Assembly: GCF_017310015.1 (NCBI RefSeq)
Contig: NZ_CP022297.1
Span: forward strand, 3,782,001-3,846,000
Source of the DNA: Marinobacterium iners
GTDB taxonomy: Bacteria; Pseudomonadota; Gammaproteobacteria; Pseudomonadales; Balneatricaceae
DNA length: 64,000 nucleotides
Reading direction: 5' to 3'
The position numbers and the translations under genes are program-made. The notes below the pieces were generated by a model, which had not been told where the DNA came from, ran no database searches, and saw nothing but the letters and a program-made list of their open reading frames with translations. Shown here in pieces: positions 18,500 to 27,910 of the stretch (the stretch's first letter is position 1; every line of letters begins with the position of its first letter).

Positions 18500-18844
18500 A
18501 TGTCAAATACACTTCCCAATCAGTTCAGCAGCCTTGAGCCATTTAGCGCTAAATGGGCTTTAAGTACCGAAAGTAAGCGTCAGCAAGAAAGGGTTCATTC
18601 CACTCCAGAGGAGCTGACAGCCTTTTATGACGCCATCATGCCTCAGATGGAAGGGCTTCTTTCAACGCTTGACCAACACCCATATGGTCAGCTTCCAGAG
18701 GAGTTGCATCCACTCTATTGGATGTCACTCAGTCTGGCTGAAGTCGCGCCTCATGTTGAGTTGTATAAGGGCTCAAATCATGTTCCGTTTTCCTTTGAGG
18801 AAGCACGGTTCGAAGCAGAGCACGGCAACCAAATCAACGTCTGA
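18500..18844 (+). CDS. Unrecognised 114-aa protein of the oxygenase operon
   Basis: Starts one base after the stop of the oxygenase alpha gene and ends 18 bp before the SnoaL-like gene, so it is translationally linked to both. The sequence is acidic, without signal peptide, membrane helix or Cys motif. Visible blocks are TPEELTAFYDAIMPQMEGLL and LPEELHPLYWMSLSLAEVAPHVELYKG. I do not recognise a family. Position suggests an accessory or structural subunit of the oxygenase system; that is inference. Confidence 0.7.
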   Translation: MSNTLPNQFSSLEPFSAKWALSTESKRQQERVHSTPEELTAFYDAIMPQMEGLLSTLDQHPYGQLPEELHPLYWMSLSLAEVAPHVELYKGSNHVPFSFEEARFEAEHGNQINV

Positions 18845-18862
18845 TTATTAACAGGCCATGGC

Positions 18863-19342
18863 ATGACTGATCACAGCGCTACACTCGACTTTCTAATGTC
18901 GGCAGAACAGATACGAAACATAATCGCACAATATGGAATCGGCGCGGATCAGAGAAACAGCGCCGCCATCATGAAACCTCTGTTCTCATCTGACGCGGTT
19001 TGGTCCTGCGATGGGTTTGGTGAGTTTCATGGCGATGAGAATATTGCTCACGCTTTGTCAGCCATCGCTGAGCAGACCATCGTATGGAGCTTTCATGCCA
19101 TGGCCACCCCCTGGATTCACATTCACCCTGATCGTAAAACTGCAGAGGCCCATTGGCCTTTGTGGGAACTGGCCCGTGTGGCAGAGCCTACACAGCAAGC
19201 TACCAAAGATAAAATGCTGGCCGGATTTTACCGTGCAGCACTGATCCGAGAACAGGGGCGCTGGCTGTTTAACCAGGTTGAACTTGACCTACAAGTGAGC
19301 TGTGAGTACACCCCGCTACCGATGAAGAAGGAATATGAATGA
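18863..19342 (+). CDS. SnoaL/NTF2-like protein, probable oxygenase beta-like subunit
   Basis: A 159-aa cone-fold protein of the SnoaL-like group: N-terminal helix EQIRNIIAQYGIGADQRN, then FSSDAVWSCDGFGEFHG, SFHAMATPWIHIHPDRKTAEAHWPLWEL (given in part: HAMATPWIHI) and the strand GRWLFNQVELDLQV. Beta subunits of Rieske dioxygenases have this fold, and its place between alpha and ferredoxin genes fits. It could instead be a small-molecule cyclase or dehydratase. It overlaps the ferredoxin start by 4 bp. Confidence 0.7.
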   Translation: MTDHSATLDFLMSAEQIRNIIAQYGIGADQRNSAAIMKPLFSSDAVWSCDGFGEFHGDENIAHALSAIAEQTIVWSFHAMATPWIHIHPDRKTAEAHWPLWELARVAEPTQQATKDKMLAGFYRAALIREQGRWLFNQVELDLQVSCEYTPLPMKKEYE

Positions 19343-19677
19343 CATCTACAGCCGCAAACGAGAATTACATTCTTCTCTGTGACATTACAGAGCCACAAGA
19401 GGATTCGGGCCTGCTGATCCCATTCGACGACCGCGCTAATGTTGCCGTCTTCAAGTACGAAGGCCAATTTTACGTAATGGATGACAAATGCTCACACGGC
19501 GATGCGTCTTTATGTGAAGGTGAGATCGATGGCGATGAAGTGGAATGTCCATTTCATGCCGGCGCCTTTAGCTTTGTGACAGGGGAGCCAACAGCCGCAC
19601 CCTGTACGATACCAATGAAGGTTTACCGTACCAAAGTCATTGAAGATAAGCTGTATATGGTGAACGAACATGCATAA
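19339..19677 (+). CDS. Rieske-type ferredoxin
   Basis: A 112-aa [2Fe-2S] ferredoxin with CSHGD and CPFHAG, the Cys-x-His and Cys-x2-His ligands of a Rieske centre, in a BphF-like frame. It would carry electrons from the reductase to the oxygenase alpha subunit. The start ATGA overlaps the previous stop and its own stop overlaps the reductase start by 8 bp, so the three are tightly coupled. Confidence 0.9.
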   Translation: MTSTAANENYILLCDITEPQEDSGLLIPFDDRANVAVFKYEGQFYVMDDKCSHGDASLCEGEIDGDEVECPFHAGAFSFVTGEPTAAPCTIPMKVYRTKVIEDKLYMVNEHA

Positions 19678-20561
19678 AGTATATTTACCAAGCGGTGAGC
19701 TGTTTCTATGCAATGAGGACGATACCCTGGTGCAGGGCGCTCTGCGTCAAGGTGTAGGTTTACCCTATGAATGCAACTCAGGCGGCTGTGGGACCTGCAA
19801 ATTCATCCTCGAGGAGGGTGAGGTCGAGGAGCTGAACCCGGATGCCGCGGGTCTGTCAGATCGCGACAAACGCAAGGGGCGCAAGCTGGCGTGCCAATGC
19901 AGGCCCATGTCCGATCTTAAAATCAAGGTGTCGCCCGATCCTCTATACACCCCTTTACATAAGCCGGCCATACAGCAGGCCAAACTTGTATCGATCGAAA
20001 CGCTCACTCATAACATCAGAGCGTTCAAATTCAAACCCGATACCCCGATGGATTTTCTACCGGGTCAATACACACTCCTCACACTGCCTGAAGGCGATGT
20101 ACGTGCTTACTCGATGGCCAACCTGGCGGATGATCAGTCAGGCGTTGAATTTTTCATCAAACAGGTACCAGGTGGACACGTCACCCAGGCACTTTTTGAT
20201 ATACGTTACGATACCGATACCGAAGTCAGCCTTGATGGCCCCTATGGCATCGCCTACTGCAGAACCAGTCCGCGAGACATCATATGTGTGGCGGGAGGAT
20301 CGGGTCTTGCGCCCATGATTTCAATTGCACGGGCTCATGTACAGGCCGGCATTAAGCGAAAACTGTACTTCTTCTTTGGCGGTCAACGACATGAAGATAT
20401 ATTGAAACTTGATCAGTTTCGCAGGCTTGTCGGAGATAGCACGGGGATTATTCAATATACCGCTGCTGTATCGGACGAAACCTCCTCGGGGTCAGCCGAT
20501 AACGGTTTTGTCCACCAAGTCATGTTGGAGCGTATGGGGCAGCAGTTGTCTGAATATGATA
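19670..20561 (+). pseudogene. Oxygenase reductase, 3' end lost to an insertion sequence
   Basis: About 297 codons of an iron-sulfur flavoprotein reductase: plant-type [2Fe-2S] domain (CNSGGCGTC and later CQC), FAD-binding domain (RAYSMAN) and NAD-binding domain (GGSGLAPMISIARAH). The frame stops right at the left end of an IS1380-family element, at ...QQLSEYD, so the normal C-terminus, including the usual C-G-P-P motif region (roughly 35-45 residues), is missing. The in-frame TGA lies inside the IS. Electron transfer to the oxygenase is probably lost unless another reductase substitutes. Confidence 0.88.
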
Positions 20562-22215
20562 CCTGATTCCGTGACTTACAACCCCACTCACACCTCTACA
20601 ACACTGTAACCACGCGGCCTGCGGCGGTAATATGGACGCCATTCTCGATTCACCCAGGCAGTGATATCTGACTATGCGTACCTTCAAGCTTGAACAGTCA
20701 AAAACCGAGATTATCACACCCCACGGTGGTCTGGCGCTGGTTGGGCACAGCGTGAACAGGATGACCTCTCTGGCTAAGACCTCGCGCTCCATCGTCAAGC
20801 GCCATGGCATCGCCAACATCGACCTCATCCGTACCTACCTGGGGTTGATTTGCCTTGGCAAGAGCGACTTCGAAGCGGTCGAGCACGCACGCCATGATCC
20901 CTTCTTCAAAGCGGCCATGGGCATCAAGCAATCACCTTCATCGGCCCGGCTGCGTCAGCGCTTTGATGAAGATGCCCGCGCACTGATCCCGTTATTGGAT
21001 GAGGCCAGCGTCGAGTTTCTGTGTAACGCTTCGGTGCCTATCGGCACACTCACCACCGGGCACGTGCCACTGGATATGGACGTGTTTCCCATGGACAACA
21101 GCAACAGTAAAAAAGAGGGCGTGGCCTATACCTACAAGGGGCATGACGGTTATGCCCCCATCGCGGCCTACCTGGGCACGGAGGGCTGGTGTCTGGGCTG
21201 TGAGCTGCGACCGGGTAACCAACATGCCAATAAAGAGTTTATTCACACCCTCGACCGGGTGCTGCCTCGAGTCCGAGAGCTGACCGATGCACCGCTACTG
21301 GTACGTCTTGACAGCGCCCATGATGCCGCCGAGAACCGGGGGTACTTCCGTGCGCACGGGGCAGACTACCTGATTAAGTGGAACCCCCGCTCACAAGATG
21401 GACTGGCCTGGGTCGACAAGGCTCATGCGGCCGGCGCACTTTGGTGCCATACCCGACCGGGCAAAATGGAAACGCTGGTAAGCGAACCGCTGGATGGCAC
21501 GGACGACCGCCTGATCGTCAAGGTGACGGTGCGCCAGAGTGACAGTTCAAGACAGCTGTTTTTGGAGCCGGAGGTCAGCCTGGAGGGCTGGACGACTTCA
21601 CTCACATCGGACGCAGCAGATAACGCCAAGGTCATTGCGCTCTACCAGGATCACGCCACCAGCGAACAGTTCCACAGTGAGTTCAAGACTGATCTGGATC
21701 TCGAACGTTTGCCGTCAGGGAAGTTCGATACCAACGACCTGGTCATAGCCTTTGCCGTACTGGGCTACAACATACTGCGTTGGATGGGACAGAACGCGCT
21801 ATTGGGGCCGGATGCACCGGTGCGTCATCCGGCCAAGCGTCGGCGGCTGAAAACCGTGATTCAGGAACTGATGTATATGGCCTGTCGCTTAGTCAGCAGC
21901 GGTCGTCGTCTCCACCTGCGCTTCGGACGACATTGTCCCGGTTTCGGGGCATTCAGTCGCGTCTACGGGCTGGCCTGATCCGGACTGTCGGATTTACAGC
22001 CATTCAAAATAGCCACACGCCCGAGCGCCATGCATGGCAGGGTATGCCTTGGCCTGCAGACAGAATCGAGACGAAATACTGCGGTGAGAAGCATGATCGA
22101 TGCTGCAGTGGCGTAGATTAACCCGGTACACGTTAGATAAGATCGAGCTGTGTTAAAGAGCGAGGTCGTCTTCAGTGCTGGGTGCTGCAACAGCGGGTGA
22201 AGTCACTGATTCAGG
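20562..22215 (+). mobile_element. IS1380-family insertion sequence, copy A
   Basis: 1,654 bp, bounded by imperfect inverted repeats starting CCTGATTCCGTGACTT on the left and ending AAGTCACTGATTCAGG on the right, and carrying one transposase gene. The five bases outside are TGATA (left) and TATCA (right), which are inverted, not direct, copies. Length and CC-start ends fit the IS1380 family. About 240 bp of non-coding DNA lie between the transposase stop and the right end. Confidence 0.88.
20674..21978 (+). CDS. IS1380-family transposase (copy A)
   Basis: A 434-aa DDE transposase, intact from MRTFKLEQSKTEI to the C-terminus. DDE-type blocks visible are DVFPMDNSNSKKEGV, LVRLDSAHDAAENR and a C-terminal region with YQDHATSEQFHSEFKTDLDLERLPSG (E in EQFHSEFK). 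It differs from copy B at about 25 positions (about 94% identical), so the two elements did not arise from a very recent duplication of each other. Confidence 0.92.
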   Translation: MRTFKLEQSKTEIITPHGGLALVGHSVNRMTSLAKTSRSIVKRHGIANIDLIRTYLGLICLGKSDFEAVEHARHDPFFKAAMGIKQSPSSARLRQRFDEDARALIPLLDEASVEFLCNASVPIGTLTTGHVPLDMDVFPMDNSNSKKEGVAYTYKGHDGYAPIAAYLGTEGWCLGCELRPGNQHANKEFIHTLDRVLPRVRELTDAPLLVRLDSAHDAAENRGYFRAHGADYLIKWNPRSQDGLAWVDKAHAAGALWCHTRPGKMETLVSEPLDGTDDRLIVKVTVRQSDSSRQLFLEPEVSLEGWTTSLTSDAADNAKVIALYQDHATSEQFHSEFKTDLDLERLPSGKFDTNDLVIAFAVLGYNILRWMGQNALLGPDAPVRHPAKRRRLKTVIQELMYMACRLVSSGRRLHLRFGRHCPGFGAFSRVYGLA

Positions 22216-22224
22216 TATCATTTT

Positions 22225-23877
22225 CCTGAATCAGTGAATTCATCTGCTATTGCCGTGCCACCGCATTGAATATAACCACATTCTTTAACACCGCTCGATC
22301 TTATCCGGATTCTGCCGCCGCATCTGCGCTACTGCAGCATCATTCACCGTCTTCTCCGACGTTTTTTTGCTCTGAATGCTATCGGGAACCACAAAACATC
22401 CTGCCATGCATGGCGCTTTGTGGCTTGGCGGTTGAACGAGGTGAGTTAAGCCGAGTGGATCAGACCGACTCGTAGATGCAACCGAACGCCCTGAACCCGG
22501 GGCAATGTTGGCCAAAACGCAGGTAAAGACGGCGGCCGCTGCTGACCAGGCGGCAGGCCATATACATCAGCTCCTGCATGACGGTTTTTAGCCGCCGACG
22601 TTTGGCCGGATGACGCACCGGCGCATCCGGTCCCAGCAGTGCGTGCTGTCCCATCCAGCGCAATATGTTGTAGCCCAGTACGGCAAACGCCATGACCAGG
22701 TCGTTGGTATCGAACTTCCCTGACGGCAAACGTTCGAGATCCAGATCAGTCTTGAACTCACTGTGGAACTGTTCGCTGGTGGCGTGATCCTGGTAGAGCG
22801 CAATCACCTTGGCATGATCCGCCGCGTCCGGCTTGAGCGAAGTCATCCAGCCTTCCAGGCTCACCTCGGGCTCCAGGAACAGCTGCCCTGTACTGTCACT
22901 GTGGCGCACCGTCACCTTGACGATCAGGCGGTCGTCAGTGCCATCCAGCGATTCGCTCACCAGCGTTTCCATTTTGCCCGGCCGGGTATGGCACCAGAGT
23001 GCGCCGGCAGCATGAGCCTTGTCCACCCAGGCCAAACCGTCTTGTGAGCGAGGGTTCCACTTGATCAGATAGTCCACCCCGTGCGTACGGAAGTACGCGC
23101 GGTTCTCGGCGGCATCATGGGCACTGTCAAGCCGTACCAGTAGCGGTGCATCGGTCAGCTGACGGACCCGAGGCAGCACCCGGTCGAGGGTGTGGATAAA
23201 CTCCTTGTTGGCGTGTTGGTTACCCGGTCGCAGCTCACAGCCCAGACACCAGCCCTCCGTGCCCAGGTAGGCCGCGATGGGGGCGTAGCCGTCATGCCCC
23301 TTGTAGGTGTAGGCCACGCCCTCTTTTTTAGTGTTGCTGTTGTCCATGGGGAATACGTCTATATCCAGCGGCGCGTGACCGGTGGCAAGCGTGCCGACAG
23401 GCACCGACGCATTACACAGAAACTCGACACTGGCTTCATCCAACAACGGGATCAGTGCGCAGGCATCTTCATCAAAACGCTGACGCAGCCGAGCGGATGA
23501 AGGTGATTGCTTGATGCCCATGGCCGCTTTAAAGAAGGGGTCATGGCGTGCGTGCTCGACCGCTTCGAAGTCGCTCTTGCCAAGGCAAATCAACCCCAGG
23601 TAGGTGCGAATAAGATCGATGTTAGCGATGCCATGGCGCTTGACGATGGCGCGCGAGGTTTTGGCCAGGGAGGTCATTCTGTTGACACTGTGGCCAACCA
23701 GCGCCAGACCGCCGTGGGGTGTGATAATCTCGGTTTTGGACTGTTCCAGCTTGAAGGTACGCATAGTCAGATATCACTGTCTGGGTGAATCGAGAATGGC
23801 GTCCATATTACCGCCGCAGGCCGCGTGGTTACAGGTGTGTGGAGATGCGAAGCTGAGTTTTAAGTCACGGAATCAGG
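22225..23877 (-). mobile_element. IS1380-family insertion sequence, copy B
   Basis: 1,653 bp in the opposite orientation to copy A, nine bases away from it (TATCATTTT at 22216-22224). Its outer end reads CCTGATTCCGTGACTT on the minus strand. It is flanked by a perfect 5-bp direct repeat ATTTT (22220-22224 and 23878-23882), the mark of a simple insertion. The target was a response-regulator gene. Confidence 0.9.
22460..23764 (-). CDS. IS1380-family transposase (copy B)
   Basis: A 434-aa full-length DDE transposase, about 94% identical by eye to copy A with substitutions spread over the whole length and a diverged C-terminus (FRAFGCIYESV against FGAFSRVYGLA). Frame intact, so it may be active. 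Confidence 0.92.
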   Translation of the reverse strand: MRTFKLEQSKTEIITPHGGLALVGHSVNRMTSLAKTSRAIVKRHGIANIDLIRTYLGLICLGKSDFEAVEHARHDPFFKAAMGIKQSPSSARLRQRFDEDACALIPLLDEASVEFLCNASVPVGTLATGHAPLDIDVFPMDNSNTKKEGVAYTYKGHDGYAPIAAYLGTEGWCLGCELRPGNQHANKEFIHTLDRVLPRVRQLTDAPLLVRLDSAHDAAENRAYFRTHGVDYLIKWNPRSQDGLAWVDKAHAAGALWCHTRPGKMETLVSESLDGTDDRLIVKVTVRHSDSTGQLFLEPEVSLEGWMTSLKPDAADHAKVIALYQDHATSEQFHSEFKTDLDLERLPSGKFDTNDLVMAFAVLGYNILRWMGQHALLGPDAPVRHPAKRRRLKTVMQELMYMACRLVSSGRRLYLRFGQHCPGFRAFGCIYESV

Positions 23878-24252
23878 ATTTTTCTTTCCGGCCACGGCGA
23901 CATTCCCCAAGCGATATCGGTGATCAAAAGTGGTGCCGATGACTTTCTTCAAAAACCTGTAAATGACCAAATTTTACTTGACAAAATAAACCGTTCCATC
24001 AGAAGCCGAATCGACAGGCTTGACCGCGTTCAGTCTCAGCAAAAGGCAAGCACCATACATCTACTGACAGATCGAGAAACTGAAATCCTCCGATTCGTGG
24101 CAGAGGGTTTATCCAGTAAAGAGATTGCCCGCTCTCTGGAGATAAGTTACAAAACCGTTGAAGTGCATCGCACAAATATTAGAAAGAAACTGAATACAAA
24201 AAGTGTTGCTGAGCTCACTAAAATTTACTTCGACAGTTTAAAAAATGATTAA
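23878..24252 (+). pseudogene. FixJ/NarL-type response regulator, 5' end lost
   Basis: The surviving frame reads IFLSGHGDIPQAISVIKSGADDFLQKP, the last third of a receiver domain, then a linker and a LuxR-type HTH (LTDRETEILRFVAEGLSSKEIARSLEISYKTVEVHR in parts). About 75 N-terminal residues, including the phosphoacceptor Asp, are absent on the near side of the IS pair. Immediately before copy B the bases TATC continue this frame (Ile-Ile-Phe-Leu-Ser), so the earlier break was at copy A. A GTG at 23920 could start a receiver-less DNA-binding fragment. The stop overlaps the kinase gene by 8 bp. Confidence 0.85.
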
Positions 24253-25750
24253 TACAAAAGATCTTGAATTCTCATATAAGGAAATATTCGAATTCGCTAA
24301 TGATGCAATGATCATTCATTGTGCCGAGACTGGTGACATATTAAAGGTTAACAAAAGGGCCTGCGAGCTCTATGGCATGACCTCAGATGAAATTGTTGGC
24401 ATGAAGGTTGGTAATCTCGCAAAGGGTAACGAACATTATAACCATGACAATGCACTCAGAACAATAAGGAAGGCGTTTGAGGAAAATATACTGCTAACAT
24501 TTGAATGGGAAATTAGCACACATAAAAATGGGTATATACCAGTTGAAGTAAACTTAAAAAGATTAGGCTCTAAGTCAAGCAAACTCGTGCTTGCAATGAC
24601 ACGAGACATCACAGTTCGTAAAGTTGCCGAGCAGAAACTGAGGGAAAGAAATAAATACTTCAGGCGCCTGATGAGTATATCTTCTGATGGCATCGCTCTG
24701 ATTGACCAAAAAGGCAGAATCGAATTCCTCAGCGAGTCCATCAAACTTATAACAGGTCGCACCGCTCGCTCATTGACAGGTAGAAATATCGTTGAATTTA
24801 TTCACCCCCAAGACCTCATATATGTCAACAAAATGTTAGAACGCCTTTCAATAAAAGGCTCTCCCTTTCGCTCCGGCTCCATCTCAATTCGTGTTAAAAA
24901 TAACAGCGGTCAGTGGCGCAATCATGAAGTCTATTTCAAGAACTTCCTTGGTAATCTCCGCTTTAACTACGTTCTGTTGAATTTCAGAGATGTCACCGAG
25001 CGCCTGCGTAGAGAGGAGGAAGATCGAGAGAAAGACCGCAACCTGAATCACCTTGCTAGGCTCTCGATAGCCGGAGAGGTAACCGCTGCTATTGCTCATG
25101 AGATCAACCAGCCCCTTTGCGCCGCCGTCAACTATTTTGCAGGTTGCCGCAACCGACTGTCTCGAGAAAACTTTTCCCGCAAGGATATTATCTATGGCCT
25201 GGAGATGGCACAGAACGAACTGGAGCGGGCCGGTAAAGTTGTGACTGTTATTAAGAATTTCACCAAAAATAGTGAGCAAAGCCCAAAACTCATCTCCATA
25301 AAAGAAGTTATAGAGAATGCAAAAGACATCATCAATGCGCAAATAAAGAACAGACTCGCCAGATGCGACATAAACATTACGACTGATAAAAAAGTCTTAT
25401 GCGATGAGATCTTGATTCAGCAAGTAATCTCTAACCTGATCTCGAATGCGCTCGATTCGATGAAGGGGCTGGATGTTGCCAGCCAATCCATTGATATCCA
25501 TGTCTTTGATCATGCATCCGACTGGGTCGAAGTCTCAATCTACGACCGCGGCATAGGCCCGCCAGAAGAGATGATATCACACAAAATTGAGAAGTCTTTC
25601 TATACAACCAAAGAAGGCGGCCTGGGTCTCGGTTTATCTCTATGCAGAAAAATCATGAAGTCGCACAGAGGAAAACTCACCATTACGGCACGAGAGGACG
25701 GCTACCGAGGTACACGAGCATCCTTCCTGATTCCGGTGGCACGGGCATAG
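24245..25750 (+). CDS. PAS-containing sensor histidine kinase, FixL-like
   Basis: A 501-aa soluble kinase with no membrane helix: PAS1 about residues 10-125, PAS2 about 135-255, a short coiled-coil (RLRREEEDREKDRNLN), HisKA with His285 in IAHEINQPL, and HATPase with NLISNALDSM, DRGIGPP and GGLGLGLSL. Both N-terminal PAS folds suggest cytoplasmic sensing of a ligand or redox state. It would phosphorylate the overlapping FixJ-like regulator, which is now truncated, so the kinase is probably orphaned. AT-rich relative to the core genome. Likely the inducer sensor of the island. Confidence 0.88.
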   Translation: MINTKDLEFSYKEIFEFANDAMIIHCAETGDILKVNKRACELYGMTSDEIVGMKVGNLAKGNEHYNHDNALRTIRKAFEENILLTFEWEISTHKNGYIPVEVNLKRLGSKSSKLVLAMTRDITVRKVAEQKLRERNKYFRRLMSISSDGIALIDQKGRIEFLSESIKLITGRTARSLTGRNIVEFIHPQDLIYVNKMLERLSIKGSPFRSGSISIRVKNNSGQWRNHEVYFKNFLGNLRFNYVLLNFRDVTERLRREEEDREKDRNLNHLARLSIAGEVTAAIAHEINQPLCAAVNYFAGCRNRLSRENFSRKDIIYGLEMAQNELERAGKVVTVIKNFTKNSEQSPKLISIKEVIENAKDIINAQIKNRLARCDINITTDKKVLCDEILIQQVISNLISNALDSMKGLDVASQSIDIHVFDHASDWVEVSIYDRGIGPPEEMISHKIEKSFYTTKEGGLGLGLSLCRKIMKSHRGKLTITAREDGYRGTRASFLIPVARA

Positions 25751-25776
25751 TCCTCAACAGCGAGTACTATGCCCGT
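25741..25776. terminator. Hairpin between the kinase gene and the convergent dioxygenase gene
   Basis: Perfect 10-bp inverted repeat ACGGGCATAG / CTATGCCCGT with a 16-nt loop; the left arm includes the kinase stop codon. No strong U-run follows, so intrinsic termination is uncertain, but the position between convergent genes fits. Confidence 0.5.
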
Positions 25777-25789
25777 ATCCATGACATGA

Positions 25790-26161
25790 TTATGTCAATA
25801 CGGTCAAAAACCGTTCATTGAGCTGACGATCATGATAAAAGATGGCTTTGCCAAGTTGCTCAGCATCCCAAGTGATCGGTTCATGATCAGGATAGTAGTA
25901 GTCCCCGCCACAGAACACCTCATTTCGATTGCCCGAGGGGTCAAAGAAATAGATGGTCTGCCCATGAGTAATGCCATGTCGTGTGGGACCTATATCCAAT
26001 GATGTATCGGTCATGGATAGAAGATCTCCCGCACGCAGAACCTCCTCCCAGGTTTCCAACAGGAATGAGGCATGATGGAACTTGTTTTTCTCGGGGTGTT
26101 TGATGAACGCAATATCGTGTGCTTTCATCGATGTAGTCAGAAACATAGCCACCGGTGTGCC
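25790..26161 (-). pseudogene. Catechol 2,3-dioxygenase, C-terminal fragment
   Basis: The last 123 codons of an extradiol dioxygenase of the XylE/NahH type, with FHHASFLLETWEEVLRA (iron-binding His), GPTRHG and NRNEVFCGG (iron-binding Glu) and the C-terminus ERFLTVLT. The rest of the gene is at 28681-29232, on the other side of an IS66-family element. Removing the element and one 8-bp duplication restores a 307-aa protein, exactly the length of XylE. As it stands the gene is broken. Confidence 0.93.
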
Positions 26162-26199
26162 ATCCGGTTGTACACGCCGTTAAAACGACCCACTTGCCC

Positions 26200-27864
26200 T
26201 TAACTGTACTGCGCCACTTTTTTTGAAGTCCGCTCCAGTTCAACATTCCAGGGCAGCAGTCGCTCCAGCTTTTCCAGTGTGTCGGCGTTGGCGATACGCT
26301 CCAGCACATGCCGGATGTACGCCGAGGGTTCCAGGTCGTTGGCTTTGGCCGTTTCGATCAGGGAGTAGCAGGTGGCGCTGGCGTGAGCGCCCTGCGGGGT
26401 ATCCGCGAACAACCAGGCCTTGCGACCCACGGCGAACGGACGGATGGCATTCTCGGCCAGCACGTTGCTGATGTGCAGGTCACCCCGCTCACAGTAGCCG
26501 ATCAGGGTGGGCCACTGGTTCAGGGTGTATTCCATAGCTTTGCGAGTTAACCCGCCTTTCATCACGCGACCCACGTTGGCGTCCAGCCAGGCCTTGAACG
26601 CTTCCAGTCGAGGCAGGCTCGATGCCTGACGGATCTGATAGCGTTCGGCAATGCTCAGGTCCTTGATCTGACGTTCGATGGCATACAGTTTGTTGATGTG
26701 ACTGAGTGCCACATCCGCTTTGGACAGCTTGGCCTGTTTGCCTTTACCCGCCGGCTTGGCCGCTTTGGTCGCTTCGATGAACTTGCGGCGGGCGTGATCC
26801 CAGCAGCCGATGCGGGTCAGCTTATTGGCTGAACAGATCTGCGCATAACCGGAGTAACCATCGGCCTGCAGGACACCCTTGAAGTCATCGAGCAGGCGTA
26901 CGGGTACCGCTCCGCTTCGGGAAGGATCATAGGCGAACAGGACTGATGGTTGGCTGGGTGGTCCGCCCCGGGTCACCCACATCCATTTATCGGATTGGGC
27001 AGCCTTGCCGTCCTCTTTGAGTACCTGGATCCGGGTTTCGTCGGCCTGCAGGTAGGCCGCACTGTTCTGCGCCTCCCGCATCAGGTTGAACAGGGGTTTG
27101 AACACCTCATCCAGACGGATGATCCAGTGCGCCATGCTGGTGCGGCTCAGCTCATGGCCCAGACGCTTGAACATCTGCTCCTGACGATACAGCGGCAGAC
27201 CATCGGCATATTTGGAGGTGATCAGGTAGGCCAGCAGGGCCGGGGTGGCGATGCATTTGCCCAGCGGGTGTGTCGGGCGAGCCGCGGCTACGATCCGCTC
27301 GTCGCCGTTCGTCTCGAACACGGCTTTTTCCTGCCAGTATTCCAGTACTTTGAGCTGAGCCGGGATATAGTCCAACTCTTCCTTCACCTTGGTGAAGAAG
27401 GTTTTGACGGCCCCGGCCTTCTCTTCATCACTCAGCCGCAGCTCGATGCGCTCACGCAGCAAGCTATCGGAGAAGCCGCGCTGACGGCGTTTGGGTGTAG
27501 ACGCGGCAGCAGGGGTATCGTCTTCAGCGACTTCAATATCGTCCGGGAGCTGATCCCGCAGCTGATCGATCTCGGCTTCCAGCTCGGACTCATCGAACAG
27601 GTGGATCTGGTGGGCCGTTTTCTCACTGCTGGCCGCGAAGCGCTGGATGCGCTGCAAACGCAGCATCTCTTCCAGCAACAGGATGTATTGCTCGCGCTGC
27701 TGGAGTTGCCGGTCGCGCTCTTTGACGACCTGATCCCGCTGCTCAAGCTCATCCTCTTTCGAGGCCAGTTGCTGCTGCAGCCCGGCCACCATCGACAGCA
27801 AGTCAGCGGTCGATAAACTGCTGATATCAGGCGTCTTTGAGGTGGTTTTGGGCTGTGTTTTCAT
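26200..27864 (-). CDS. tnpC: IS66 transposase TnpC
   Basis: A 554-aa IS66-type transposase: N-terminal coiled-coil leucine-zipper (QQQLASKEDELEQRDQVVKE), zinc-finger-like and central DDE catalytic domain (YLQADETRIQVL with the first Asp; FKGVLQADGYSGYAQI with the second; NVLAENAIRPFAVGRKAWLF with the Glu). The open frame extends upstream to 27972, but MKTQPKTT at 27864 is the standard start. Intact. Confidence 0.93.
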   Translation of the reverse strand: MKTQPKTTSKTPDISSLSTADLLSMVAGLQQQLASKEDELEQRDQVVKERDRQLQQREQYILLLEEMLRLQRIQRFAASSEKTAHQIHLFDESELEAEIDQLRDQLPDDIEVAEDDTPAAASTPKRRQRGFSDSLLRERIELRLSDEEKAGAVKTFFTKVKEELDYIPAQLKVLEYWQEKAVFETNGDERIVAAARPTHPLGKCIATPALLAYLITSKYADGLPLYRQEQMFKRLGHELSRTSMAHWIIRLDEVFKPLFNLMREAQNSAAYLQADETRIQVLKEDGKAAQSDKWMWVTRGGPPSQPSVLFAYDPSRSGAVPVRLLDDFKGVLQADGYSGYAQICSANKLTRIGCWDHARRKFIEATKAAKPAGKGKQAKLSKADVALSHINKLYAIERQIKDLSIAERYQIRQASSLPRLEAFKAWLDANVGRVMKGGLTRKAMEYTLNQWPTLIGYCERGDLHISNVLAENAIRPFAVGRKAWLFADTPQGAHASATCYSLIETAKANDLEPSAYIRHVLERIANADTLEKLERLLPWNVELERTSKKVAQYS

Positions 27865-27910
27865 GGGCAAAATTATATCAAAAACAGCCAGTTGAAGCAC
27901 CCAAAACCCG

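Noticed and set aside
20561..20609. In-frame tail of the reductase reading into the IS
   Set aside because: The TGA just inside the element is IS sequence and not a native C-terminus, so the gene is treated as truncated at 20561.
20562..23877. A single replicative intramolecular event creating both IS1380 copies and an inversion
   Set aside because: The two transposases differ at about 25 residues and copy B has its own direct repeats, so independent insertions fit better.
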